Below are positions 42,967-53,028 of a stretch of 64,000 bases of DNA, one piece after another. Made by a program: the position numbers and the translations under genes. Below the pieces are notes generated by a model that worked only from the letters and a program-made list of their open reading frames with translations, was not told the origin of the DNA and made no database searches. Every line of letters begins with the position of its first letter. Position 1 is the stretch's first letter. Origin of the DNA: Mrakia gelida (taxonomy: Eukaryota > Basidiomycota > Tremellomycetes > Cystofilobasidiales > Mrakiaceae); NCBI GenBank assembly GCA_024345305.1, contig BRON01000011.1, positions 310,001 to 374,000 on the forward strand, given 5' to 3'.

Positions 42967-45900
42967 TCACAGGTTCGGACTCAGCCAGTCGTACTTCACG
43001 AACATGTCCCAATCAATGACGGCTCCTGAAGCAAGGGCTCGAGCCTCCATCCAAATCCAGAGCTGTATCGAACGAGAGGTCAAGGGCGAGGGCGATCAGC
43101 TCTCGTCTCGTCGCGTCCCGCTCTCGCTCCCCTTCCCGCTCCCTCCTCCTTCCCAACCTCTTGCGAGCTCGAACTCACCTTGATCATGGCTCCCAAATCC
43201 TTCACTCCCACTCCATCTAAATCGTCGGCACCAGTTCCAGCCATCGCTCTTCCACCGACTTGACGTAAGATCGGAAGAGCACCTGCGAGGGAGGAATTAG
43301 AGGGAACGAGATCGGAGGTCAGCTCGAGCTCTCTTGTTCACTCCCACCCGAGATCTCCGACGCCTCGTGACGACAGAGCGAAAAAAAGAAACATCGACTC
43401 ACTCTGGAACAGATCCAACTCCGGATCCAACCGTCTCCCAATCCCTTCCAGCAGCAGGATCGACAAGATCGTGTTGACGAAGTCTCCCTCCATCTTGACG
43501 TGGTTGACTCGGACGGCTGTGAGAACCTCTCCTAAGATGTCTGAGATCCGGATCCGAGCGAGAGAGAAGGTCTTGGACTTCACCGAGAGGACGAGGTGTT
43601 GGATCTTGAGAGCGAAGGTTTCTGGTTCGATGACGAGCTCGGGAGTCTTGCAGCGTTGAACCATGAGGTTTCCGGCTGTAAGCAGGTGCGAAATGATGAG
43701 AACGAGAGTGTGGAACGAGAAAGAAGGAGAAGAAAGAGGGGGAAGAGAGGAGACGGGGTCAGCGAGAGAGAAACGCAAAACGAATGAAGACGGGACGACG
43801 CGTCGAAGCCGAGCGAGAAGGAAAGGAGGGCTGCGAACCTCGGTACCCGTCGAACTCAGCGAGAGCTTGGAACCTGCGAGAAAGAAAGAACGGGGATGAG
43901 GAACAAGTCAGCGAGAAGCTCGAGCGAAGCGTAAAAGGAAAGAAGCAAAGCGACGAGACTCACAGATCCAAAAAGTTCCTCCTGTTCGTGTTATCTAACT
44001 GCGTCACCAGTCCAGCGTCGATGAACACCAACTCCGGCTGCCATCCCGTCTCGAACAACGTATGCAGTTCCTCGAGCCAAGCGGTCTGGTCGTGAGCGAG
44101 GAGGGAAAGCTTCGCGACGATGGCGTCCGAGTCGTCCTTGGCTTGAGTTGAGACGGTCGTCGGGGAGGAGGTTTGAGCGAGTCCGAGGAGGTAGGCGTAG
44201 AGGTTCTTGAAGAGAGCGGAGGTCGAGGGTTTGAAGAACTTGACCTGAACGAGGAAGAAAAGGAAGGATGTAAGCTGGGAGGAAGGAGCGAGCGAAGGGC
44301 AAGGAAGGCGAGACGAACCATGATATTTCCGGGGTGAAGATCTCCATCTGCGAAAGAGGATGCAGGTCAGAGAGGATTCGAGATATACAAGATTGAGCTG
44401 AGGTACTCACGAGTCCAGTTGTCCAGCAACAGCATGTTCTGTTCGAGTTGAGCGAAAAGGAGGACGGGAGAGGTCAGCTCGACGCGTCTTTCCTCTCGTC
44501 TGCCTTCCCTCCTCTCAGCACCGAGGAAGAGCCACGAACTCACCAAGAAAGCATCCAACCCCATCCCCGCCAACTGCTCATCATACTCCCCACCTCCGTT
44601 TCTCAAGAAGTACTTCAACGGCAACGCGTTCTCAAACTCCTCCACCAGCACCTCCTTGGTCGTATAATCCCTCACCGGCCTAGGGAAACTGACCGCTCCT
44701 CTCCTGTACATGAAGTTCCTCTCGAACCTCTCCAAGTTCTCCGCCTCTACGTTCAAATCGAGCTGCTGGTTCATCATCTCTCCGAACACGTCGACCTCTT
44801 CGGGAAACGAGAGCCACTCCATCCCTGGGACGGCGTTAATGAGGGAAGCGAAGAAGCCCATGATCTTGAGGTCTCGGCGGATGGTGGATTCGACTTTGGG
44901 GTGGAGGATCTTGATGGCTACGGCGGAAGTGGGAGCTGTTGCGGAGGGAGGAGGGGAGTGGTCCGGGAGGGGATCGAGCGCTTGGGTGAGACGGTTCGAG
45001 GTTGGGTTGGTTGGCGAGGAGTGATGTTTTTTAGGGGAGTGGTAGGAGGGAGGGAGGATGTCGGGACGGAGTTTGGCTTTGTAGACCTGGGAGAGAAGGG
45101 CGAGCGGAGGAAGAAGGGTCAGTGAAGAGAGATGGGGAGGGAGGGAAGGAAACGTCGAGCTCACCTGAGCGATGGCTCCGCACCCAATCGGCTGCTCGTC
45201 GAACTCCTCGAACACCTCATCGAAGGGTCGCTTGAACACCCTCTCGATGACCTTCCTGGTATGATGGAACGAGTGAGGTTTGCCGTTGGAGTGAAGTTGA
45301 CCGAACGCTTCGCAGAGTCGATGAGGGAAGAGGTCGGATCGACTCCCTGCCCACTGAGCGAGCTGTAGAACGAACGAACGAAACGAATCGACTCACAGTC
45401 AGCACGCACATATATACACCTTTAAGAGGTGAGGGCGAGGGTGTGACTCACCTTAATAAAACTAGGACCAGCTCTCTGCATCTGCCTAACCAAAACGCCG
45501 TACCACCAAACCGCTCCCGACCTCTCTCCCTTCTTGCCATCCTTCAACCTCTCCCTCCTCCCCACCCAGACGACGGGTACGAGCAAGATGACGGGTACGA
45601 AGAGAGCTGCGAGATGAAAGAATCTAGCGATCGTCATGATGGGCTCTACCAGGAACTCCATCACCACCAACCCGACGATTCCGAACCATCCTCGCTCCTG
45701 AGGTTCGACCATTGATCTGAGCGCCTTGAAAGGAACGTCCTTGGAGGGATCCCAGTTGTCCTTCTGAGTGGGTTCGTCCGGGAAGGTAGGAGGAGCGTAG
45801 TATTTCCCCGTGAGCCACCAGCAGAGGAGGATCGATCCGATCAGCCCTCCAAAGACGTAGTGAAGCTCGTTCGGGGTGAGGAATCGTTTCGAGAACGCAT

Positions 45901-46177
45901 CCTTGAGGGGAGGGAGCATGTCTTTGTTGAAGGGGAGAGGACGTCGAGGAAAGGGGTCCGAGGAGTAAGGGCGTCGTTGTTGGTGGAAGGAGGAGGAGAG
46001 GCCGAGGGAGGTGAGCGAGAGGGAAGGGGAGGAGGACGACGAGGGAGGGAAGCGGAGGAGGGGGAGGAAGGAGGAACCGACGAAGGAGCTGCCCATCCTC
46101 CTGCTGCCGAGGGAGGGGAGGAGGGAAGCTCCGGTCCTTCGAGCGAGGAGGAGAGGGAAGAGGAGAGGAGGTGGCAT
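42967..46177 (-). CDS. ABC1/UbiB-family (ADCK-type) atypical kinase, mitochondrial
   Basis: Exons 46177-45452, 45362-45165, 45086-44544, 44438-44411, 44347-44319, 44244-43964, 43873-43839, 43675-43403, 43282-43179, 43062-42967; 770 aa. An in-frame ATG at 46300 would add 41 residues; 46177 is chosen because MPPPLLFPLLLARRTG looks like a presequence. UbiB signatures: CGAIAQVYKAKL (atypical Ala/Gln loop), VAIKILHPKV with the ATP-site Lys, HGDLHPGN (catalytic loop) and FIDAGL (metal-binding Asp). A hydrophobic pair VVMEFLVEPIM...LFVPVILLVPVVW suggests an N-terminal membrane anchor. The HPGNIMVKF context suggests the ADCK2/Cqd1 branch, linked to coenzyme Q and lipid homeostasis in mitochondria; the branch assignment is inference. 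Confidence 0.85.
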
Positions 46178-46540
46178 CGTGGTCGAGGAGACCGCTCGAG
46201 AGGAGGGGGAGGGAGGGAAGAGGTTGAGGCGGTTGGGAGGTCGACTCGAGGGCAAGCAGCTGATCGTTGACCTCTCGCTTTTGGGGGGCTGCGACGTCAT
46301 TTCGTCCCTCGGAAAATTCTCACTCGAACACTTTCCTGCTCTTTTGGAAGGCAGATGATGAATTTCTTCCGAACCAACGACGCCGATATCTCAGACAGCG
46401 CCTCCGAAACTTCGTTCGAAAGACACGTCGTCCTTGCGCCAACGCGGCTTGAGCTCTCTCTTCTCCACCGAACAGAACAGATCGCGCAGGCTAGATCATT
46501 CCAGGACATGAGATGAGAGCGAGGGACTACGTCTACGACT

Positions 46541-47585
46541 TCACGAAAGGCAACCCTCGACCCAAGACCAGTCTGACAGCAGAAGCGAACGAAGCGGAAC
46601 CCAACCTGCGATAGCAACCTCCAAGCGAATTCTGGAAATCTTGAAGGCCACACATATCTTTCCGAACTTCGACTCGACGGCGGTCTGAAGCGAGGAGAGG
46701 GTGGCTGGAAGAAGAAGAAGAAGACGAAGAAGAAGAAGAAGGGTGAGCTTCGACCACGACGCGAGAGAGAGCGAAAGCAGTCGACGGGAACTGACCGTTC
46801 TTCTCCGAGATCTGGACGTCAAGGCACGCCAACGAGGGTATGACTACCCATATTGAGATCTATGTGTTTCACTATGTGAGCGAAGAAGAAAGACGCGAGT
46901 GAGTAGAGCTTTACGAGAACGAAGAAGAGCGAGTCGAACGACGCGTCGACTCACCTCTCCTTCCTTCGCCGTCATCGCGACGTGCTCCAGGCGAAGCGAA
47001 GTACAGGCGTCCGGACTCCTCGTGGTCTCCTGAGGTAGCGACTGAGGTTGATTCCTCTGGGTGGAGAGTGCGAGCAGACCCAAGGCCGCTTCGACCTCGC
47101 GTTCGAGTTGCGCAAAATCCTCCTCCTCGATGGAGGCCGACGTGGGTTTCGAGTAGGAGTGGACTGGAGAAGAAGTGTATTGCTTCCATGATAAGTAGGA
47201 GAGCAGGAGGGGTCGAAGGAGGAAGGCGGAGTGAGCTTAAGACGAGCTCGAGTCAGTCGACGCGTTCGCTCGTTCGGAGACTCACCGAGAAGCGAAGCGA
47301 TCCACAGTCCTCCTCCAGCGCTCAATGCAGCACGACTGACGGAAGGAAGCTGAGGGTGAAGTTATCTCTCCTGAAAAGATGACGAAGAGAGAAAGAAGAG
47401 CTCACGATCATCACAGCACGACGCGTCAAGATCGAGCGACGAAGAGCAGCCTTGGGTGATAGTGCGAGAGACCATAGCGTAGAGGGTGAAGGAATGTGAT
47501 TGGACGAGGAAGAAGGAGATAGTAGAGGGTAAATCGTGGGTGGTGGGGAGGAAGTGATGGAGCCAGGGTATAGTAGACGTGGCAA
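46541..47585 (-). CDS. Small protein of unknown function, paralog of the 62-63 kb gene
   Basis: Exons 47585-47406, 47349-47286, 47235-46955, 46859-46796, 46704-46541; 250 aa, phases consistent. The N terminus contains an Arg-rich stretch (PKAALRRSILTRRAV) resembling a mitochondrial presequence, then the hydrophobic segments AALSAGGGLWIASLLG and LLRPLLLSYLSW, an acidic helix (EEEDFAQLEREVEAALGLLAL), a second hydrophobic segment ISIWVVIPSL and a conserved C-terminal block ending RLEVAIAGWVPLRS. The last exon is 164 nt in both paralogs. No family recognised. The start codon is uncertain: a second ATG lies in another frame at the position homologous to the paralog's start. Confidence 0.6.
46708..46741 (+). 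repeat. GAA microsatellite in an intron
   Basis: About ten GAA/GAC units, giving a TTC-rich pyrimidine tract in front of the acceptor of the last exon of the minus-strand gene. Confidence 0.8.
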
Positions 47586-47769
47586 GAGCAGGACAGAAGG
47601 CCCAGACCTCGCGTCCGAAGGGATCTATAGGCCTGACGAATTCTCTGACGTAAAAACTGCCGAAGTTTTGCTCCCACGTCTGAAAAATTGCTCATGCATT
47701 TCATGCGAGTGCCGAAGCACACGTCAGCACTTTGAGTGAGACCCCAGGCAGGTCGTGATCAGCTCTTCC

Positions 47770-48364
47770 CTAGTGGTGAACGTATCGCTTCCCGAGCCCT
47801 AGATCGTTGAGCTTGATATCGAAGGGGAGGAAGGAGGTGGAGAGGGCGAGCGAGCAGAAGGAGACGCGTCCGTCGACGAGGTCGAACATCTCGTGGACAT
47901 CTCGTGGGAGGTCGAGTGGAGGAGAGCGGTGACGAGGAGCTTTGAGAGCTTCGTTCTCTTACGAGAGACGACCGACGATGGAGAAGAGTTGAGCGATCTG
48001 GGAGGCAACCGGATCTCCTGAAGATGATGATGTGGTGATGCTGATGTGAGATGGATCGTGGGAGGTGGGAGGAAGGACGGAGGAAGAAGGGGAAGGGTCG
48101 AAGGAGGGAGGAGGAGATCGAGCGGCAGCTGGTTCGAACTGGGACTCCTCAGCGACGAGGGCGACCTGTTTGACGCGACAGGATAGGAGATAACAGAGAG
48201 CAGAGTGAGCTCATGATGTTGATATCAAGAAGAGTCGAAACAGATGACTGAAACAGGGAAGAGAGAGGAAAGGGAGGGAGGGATGAGAGGAGGGAAGGAA
48301 GATGAAAGCTCACCTTCTTGTCGACCTGCTGCTCCCGTTCCTTCGGAGACGACTGATTCGACAT
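47770..48364 (-). pseudogene. F-box family relic e' (nonsense codon, internal deletion)
   Basis: Exon 1 (48364-48314, 51 nt as in the other copies) encodes a leader with KEREQQVDKK. Exon 2 starts at 48165 and reads VALVAEESQFEP... SQIAQLFSIVGRLS, then TAA (47959-47961) where the other copies have a Ser codon before ENEAL. Shortly after, another frame resembles a fused F-box remnant (LPRDVHEMFDLV), so the region between the helical block and the F-box is missing. There is no C-terminal domain. Divergent partner of intact MYND copy e. Confidence 0.7.
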
Positions 48365-48551
48365 AGTATTCAGATGTCTGATGTGATCCTCGAGGCTGGA
48401 GAGATGAGATATCGGGGTAGGAAACACGTGTTCTGGGAGGTCGAAGCGGTGAGAGGCAAGAAAGGGAAGGAGGTTCGAAGTTGAGCTCAACGTCGACGTT
48501 CTCCTCCGTTCAGCTCCCTTCCTTCCCTGCTCGTCCCTCTATTGCTCCGCA
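48365..48551. promoter_or_regulatory. Bidirectional promoter of the F-box relic / MYND e pair, with E-box
   Basis: 187 bp. CACGTG at 48425-48430. Read on the minus strand it is CTCACCGCTTCGACCTCCC then AACACGTGTTTCCTACC, the same blocks as at 27.7 and 38.0 kb. The whole unit is inverted relative to those two. Confidence 0.65.
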
Positions 48552-49854
48552 ATGGACCCTCTCTCACCTACCGAGCTCGCTCAACTCCTCAAAATCTCAC
48601 CTGGACCTCACGGAAAAGCTTCGACGGTGGCCGAGGAGGTCGTGATGGAAGCCGTCCAGCGACTTCACTTCTCCGTTCGTCCTTGCTCTTTCGCCTTCCA
48701 ACTCACTCGCTTCTAACGCTTCCCCACTCTCTCAAACAGGTAGGGTCTCCTCATAGCGTCTCTCAACATATTCAAGAGGTGTATGCAGTCAGTGTCCTTT
48801 TCTGTGCTACTTCTCTGGCCGCACAAGCGAGAGAGTCGCTCGAATGTATTTGACGACGTCTTGCCTCCCCTTCTTCGACGATTCGCAGGAGACCTTCTGT
48901 TCTCAGTACCTCCCTTCCTACATCCGAACCCTGATTAGGTCAGGAGAAACTCCAGGGATCTTCTACATCCAGATCTTCGACTGGTTCTTGTCGGAATCTA
49001 CTCCCTCCATCGCTCGTTTCGTCCGAGAGCAGCCCGGAGAGGCCTGCCAGCTCTACCTCTTCATAGCTAATCAGCTGGCTGTGCAGGCAGAGATCATACA
49101 TTTGTTCTTGGTATGTCTTTTTTTGCGACGGCGGGATCAACAGATAGAACGAGGGCTAATCTACTCAACCTCCTTTCGCCCTCGCCTCGCCCCTCCCATG
49201 GTGCCTTGCTCTCGATCTCCAGGAAAGCGCGAGCGGGATCCAAGGGTTCATCAAATCTACGTCCTCCTTCATCACTTTACACGTTCTCATCGCCCATCAA
49301 CTCCCGCCATCAGTCAACATTCCTCACCTTCCAGCTCGATCCAAAGCTGGCGTCGTCGCCCTCGCGTCCGTCTTCAAGTCCGACCCAAGGATGTCGAGGG
49401 CCTGGGGAGCGGATGGATGCGCCCTTGCGATAGAGATGCTGTCGGGGTTGGCTGCCGCTTCGGACATGACGAAGTATCGAGAAGGATTGGTGGAGAGGAT
49501 AGACGCTTCCGGGCCCACGGTGTGGTGGAGTTGCGAGCTAGGACGGATCTCGACAGCTCCTTCGGAGTGTGTGAAGATGGAGGATGGCGAGCGGATGATG
49601 GCTTGTTCGAGAGTGAGTCCTGTCTTATCTCCTTCTGAACTCATATCCCTCGCGAATCTCGCTGACTTCTGCTTCTCGTCGCGTCTTCGTTCAAAAAGTG
49701 CATCGCCGTTCGCTACTGCTCGAGAGGTCCGTCTTCCAGCTCTCCTCCTTTCTCAACGACAAAAGACTGATCATAACCCCTTATGCTTTCGTCAGAACAC
49801 CAACGAGCCGACTGGAAGCGACACAAGCTCGTCTGCTTCAAGCCGAGTTGGTGA
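48552..49854 (+). CDS. MYND-finger family copy e (intact)
   Basis: Exons 48552-48674, 48740-48787, 48889-49110, 49223-49612, 49699-49726, 49796-49854; 289 aa, all phases consistent, no internal stop. Family features: start MDPLSPTELAQLLKISPGP, FCSQYLPSYIRTLI, RFVREQPGEACQLYL, VLIAHQLPPSVNIPHLP, VWWSCE, then the finger MACSR|CIAVRYCSR|EHQRADWKRHKLVC. Closest to copy c. The conserved 3' UTR intron follows (49875-49953). Role unknown; MYND fingers are protein-interaction modules. Confidence 0.8.
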
Positions 49855-50262
49855 AACGGACGCGACGCGGCGTCGTGAGCTTCTCTCTCGCTTTCGCTTT
49901 CTCATCGCCCTCTTCCCTCCCGAACTGACCTTCGACTCCTCTTCTACCCAAAGGCTTGGGACTCTATTCGTCGGAGGATCGGATCGGGATCGAGACGAGG
50001 AGTCGAAGACGACGTGCGCGACGAGATGAGACGAGCATAACGAGTTGGGTAGTTGAGAGACGATAACGATGCACAGCTTTCACGGACAGCCTTTGGATAC
50101 TCGCGAGTAAAAGCCTTCTGAACTGTTGAGACACTCTCTGAACGACTGAACTGGCTGAGAACCTCGACGCGTCCGTCAACCTCCCTTCCTTCTCCCCTCC
50201 CTCCCTCCCTCCCTCCCTTCCTCCCCCAACTCCCCAAAACTCAAAATCCTCACATCCATCCA
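49855..50262. other. Convergent 3' region with conserved MYND-family 3' UTR
   Basis: Holds the 3' UTR intron 49875-49953 of MYND copy e (GTGAGC donor, CTGACC, acceptor CAAAG), a conserved GATAACGATG block near 50062-50071, GACGCGTC near 50167 and a CCCT-type tract near 50196-50225. Confidence 0.55.
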
Positions 50263-52552
50263 TCAAATCAACCCCCTAACAACCACGACCGCCCTCTCAC
50301 AAAGTCCCACCAACACCCTCTCCCCACCCGTCTCAACTCCCTTCACACCCAACAAACTTCCCTCACCCGTGGTCTCCTCCCCTCCTCCGAGCTTCACCAC
50401 CCCCGACCGAGCAGTAGTCTTCCCCTCCGCATCGTAGTAAACGAAACAGTCTCCTTGAGCGGCGGCGGTGGTGGGGGAGGTGAAGACTAGGACGGCGGCG
50501 GTTGAGGACGAAGGTTGGGGAGGGGAGGAGGTGGAAGAGGGGGATGGGGAGGTGGTGGTGGAAGGAGGGGTATGAAGGATGTATTTCACTTCTCGTTTGG
50601 AGGAGAGGACGTAGGAGAGGGCGGGGAAGGTTTTGATGTGGTTGAAGGTTGGTGGGGTGGTGGTGAGAGAGGGTGGGGAGAAGAGGTGGGCGTCGAGCTG
50701 AGCACGCCAAAAACGAACGCGTCGAGAACGAAGCGAGTCAGCGTTTTCGGTTCGTTCCCTCCACCCCCACCTCTTCTCGCTCGCTTGAGAAAAGAGAAAA
50801 GACGTGCGCGACTCACCGACCCCTTAACCAACACACTCGGCATACTTCCACCCCCAGCACCACTCTTCCCCCATCCCATCTCCCTCCCGAGCACAACCTC
50901 CCCAGCCTTCACCTTCTCCACCTCCACTCCCCCTTCCTTGCTCGCAACAAAAGTCCACTTCACCTCCTTCCTGTTCGATACCCCCTCTTCCCCCTGTTCT
51001 TCCTCCTCGTCGATATCCATCTCCTGTCGCATCAAACTCGACATCCCTCCCGTTTCCAAACCCCCAAACGCAGCTGGCCCACCCGACACGTCGTCGTCTC
51101 CCTCCTCCTGGAACGAAGCAGTGAACTTAGCCAAGTTCTCAGCAATAGCGGACGATTGTTCGATGGTCAACGTTTCGGGGACGTCTTCGAATGACGCCTC
51201 TTGGGTTGTGTTCGAGGGGGAGGGGGAGGGAGAGGAAGAGAAGAGCGACGGCCATCTCGTTTGAGCGTTGGATTTCTCGAGTTCGAGGGTGAGGGTGTGC
51301 GAAGACGATTCGTACGTCCATGTTGATTCGGATGCTTTGATGCTGTCCCAGTATGTTCTGTTGTCCGTTGGGGAGAAGCCTTGGAGGGAGGGGATGGAGA
51401 GGGATTTGGACGCGAGGATGAGGGACGAGGAGGTTGGTTTGGAGGGGACGGAGGGGAAGACGATGGTGACTGTTGAGGACGTTTGAGTCCACGAGAAGGG
51501 AGCTTGAGCGAGAGGGGTGGGTGGTGGAGGTGGGGTTGCTGAGCTCGTGGTGGAGGTGAGGTTGGTGTGAAGGACGGAGTAGTGCGACGACGATCCGAGG
51601 AGGAACCGACCTGACGAGGAGGGGGAGAAGTGAGCGTAAAGAGGGACGTCGTCCCCTCTCAGCTTCCAAAGAACTTCCAACTTCCTCGCTGACGAGGAGG
51701 ACGAGTCAACCTCCATCGTCTCTTCTTGGTCCTGATCCCAATCCTCCCCGAACCTGACAAGTCTAACCTCCCAGCCCTTCTCCTTCCCCCACCCGTCCTT
51801 CCCCTCGACTCTCTCCCTCCTGACACTGGAGATCAGCACCTCCCTCTGTCCTCCCACCCACTCAACCTTGAACGGAAGAAGCTCGTCCTCTCCCTCTCCC
51901 GTGCTGAGCTCGTACGCCGGTCCGAGAAGCGTCGGCTCGAGCTTGGTAGCTGAAGGGCGAACGCGAAGAGGGTAGAGTCGACCGTGTCCGTCCGAGAGGA
52001 GGTACGTCGTTGGACTGAGCGACCATACGGAGGGGTACTCGGCTGGAGGGGAGGAAGAGGAAGGGAGAGGAGCAGGGAGGGAGCCGAGAGAGGAGAAATG
52101 GGGAGTGAAGTCCTGCCGACGAAAAAGAAGACGAAGGAAAGGCGAGATGGTGAGCTTGAGCTTCGACGCTTTCCTTCCTTCTTCGTCCTTCCCCCTCCTC
52201 TCCCTCCCCTCGCTCCCTCTTGCGTTGAAAATCTTCCCCTCCTCATCTTCGCGCAGCAGACTGTGTGGACACTAACCTCCCCAACCCTAACCCCCCAAAC
52301 CTCCCAACTCTCATCCACCCAGCAGAACCATCCTCCCCACCCAACTCCCAGATGATCATGCTTGATCCTCGACTCCACCTCCCGAACGCTCAGGAGCGTC
52401 TTGCCGTGCACGCGTCCTTGGGTGACTGCGCTCCCGGGGAGGGGGAAGATCGTTGGAGTGGGCGTGGAGGATGAGGAGGTGGAGAGGCGGTAGGTCTCGA
52501 ATTTGGAGTTGGAGTGGGAGGGGAGGAGGGGGAACGTCGACGTGGAGGACAT
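50263..52552 (-). CDS. NudC domain-containing protein 1 (NUDCD1)-like
   Basis: Exons 52552-52277, 52112-50817, 50697-50263; 668 aa, phases consistent. The N-terminal segment SKFETYRLS resembles the start of NUDCD1. A beta-rich, propeller-like region follows with YLLSDGHGRLYPL. A CS/p23 domain lies in the middle: FSWTQTSSTVTIVFPSV, SKSLSIPSL, SESTWTYESSSHTLTLELEK and RWPSLFS. Acidic stretches flank the CS domain (DIDEEEEQGEE). C-terminal beta-strands end in VLVGLCERAVVVVRG. CS-domain proteins of the NudC group act as Hsp90-linked co-chaperones for beta-propeller clients. The start is chosen by this similarity. Confidence 0.75.
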
Positions 52553-53028
52553 GGCGAGGGAGAGGGGGAGAAGTTTTTCGTTGAAGAAGCTGCTGAGGTG
52601 TATTCGGAGCGCCTGAGTGGAGGAGAGTGAGAAAAGGGACAGGGAAGGGAGATGGTGAACGTCGAGCTCAAGACGATGAGCTCGATTCGATTCGAACGTC
52701 GAGCTCGCGAAGTCCCCGTCGCGATGGCAACGGAACGAGCGGGGAAAGTATTCATGAAAATGCTATAAAACTACCGAGGATGCAAGTGCAGGAGTAAAGG
52801 AAAGTGGTGAGAGGTCGTAAAGTGAGAGGCGATGCAAATGGAAAACGAGAGGGCGCGAGAAAGAATGAGTGTGGGCGAGAGAAAGAACTATGCTAGTGAT
52901 CCGATGATGGTGATGGTGGTGGTGGTGAGGAAACAAAGGAAAGAGAGAGGGAAGAGAGAACAATGCAAAAACAAAGGAAACACGAAACGAGAAACTGAGC
53001 GAGAGAACGGCGAGGGATCTCAGTCGTC
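52553..53028. other. Intergenic, 476 bp
   Basis: Upstream of the NUDCD1-like gene and downstream of the WD40 gene. Contains a GTG/GAT-rich microsatellite near 52900-52928 and a TATAAAA-like string near 52764. No gene seen. Confidence 0.5.
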
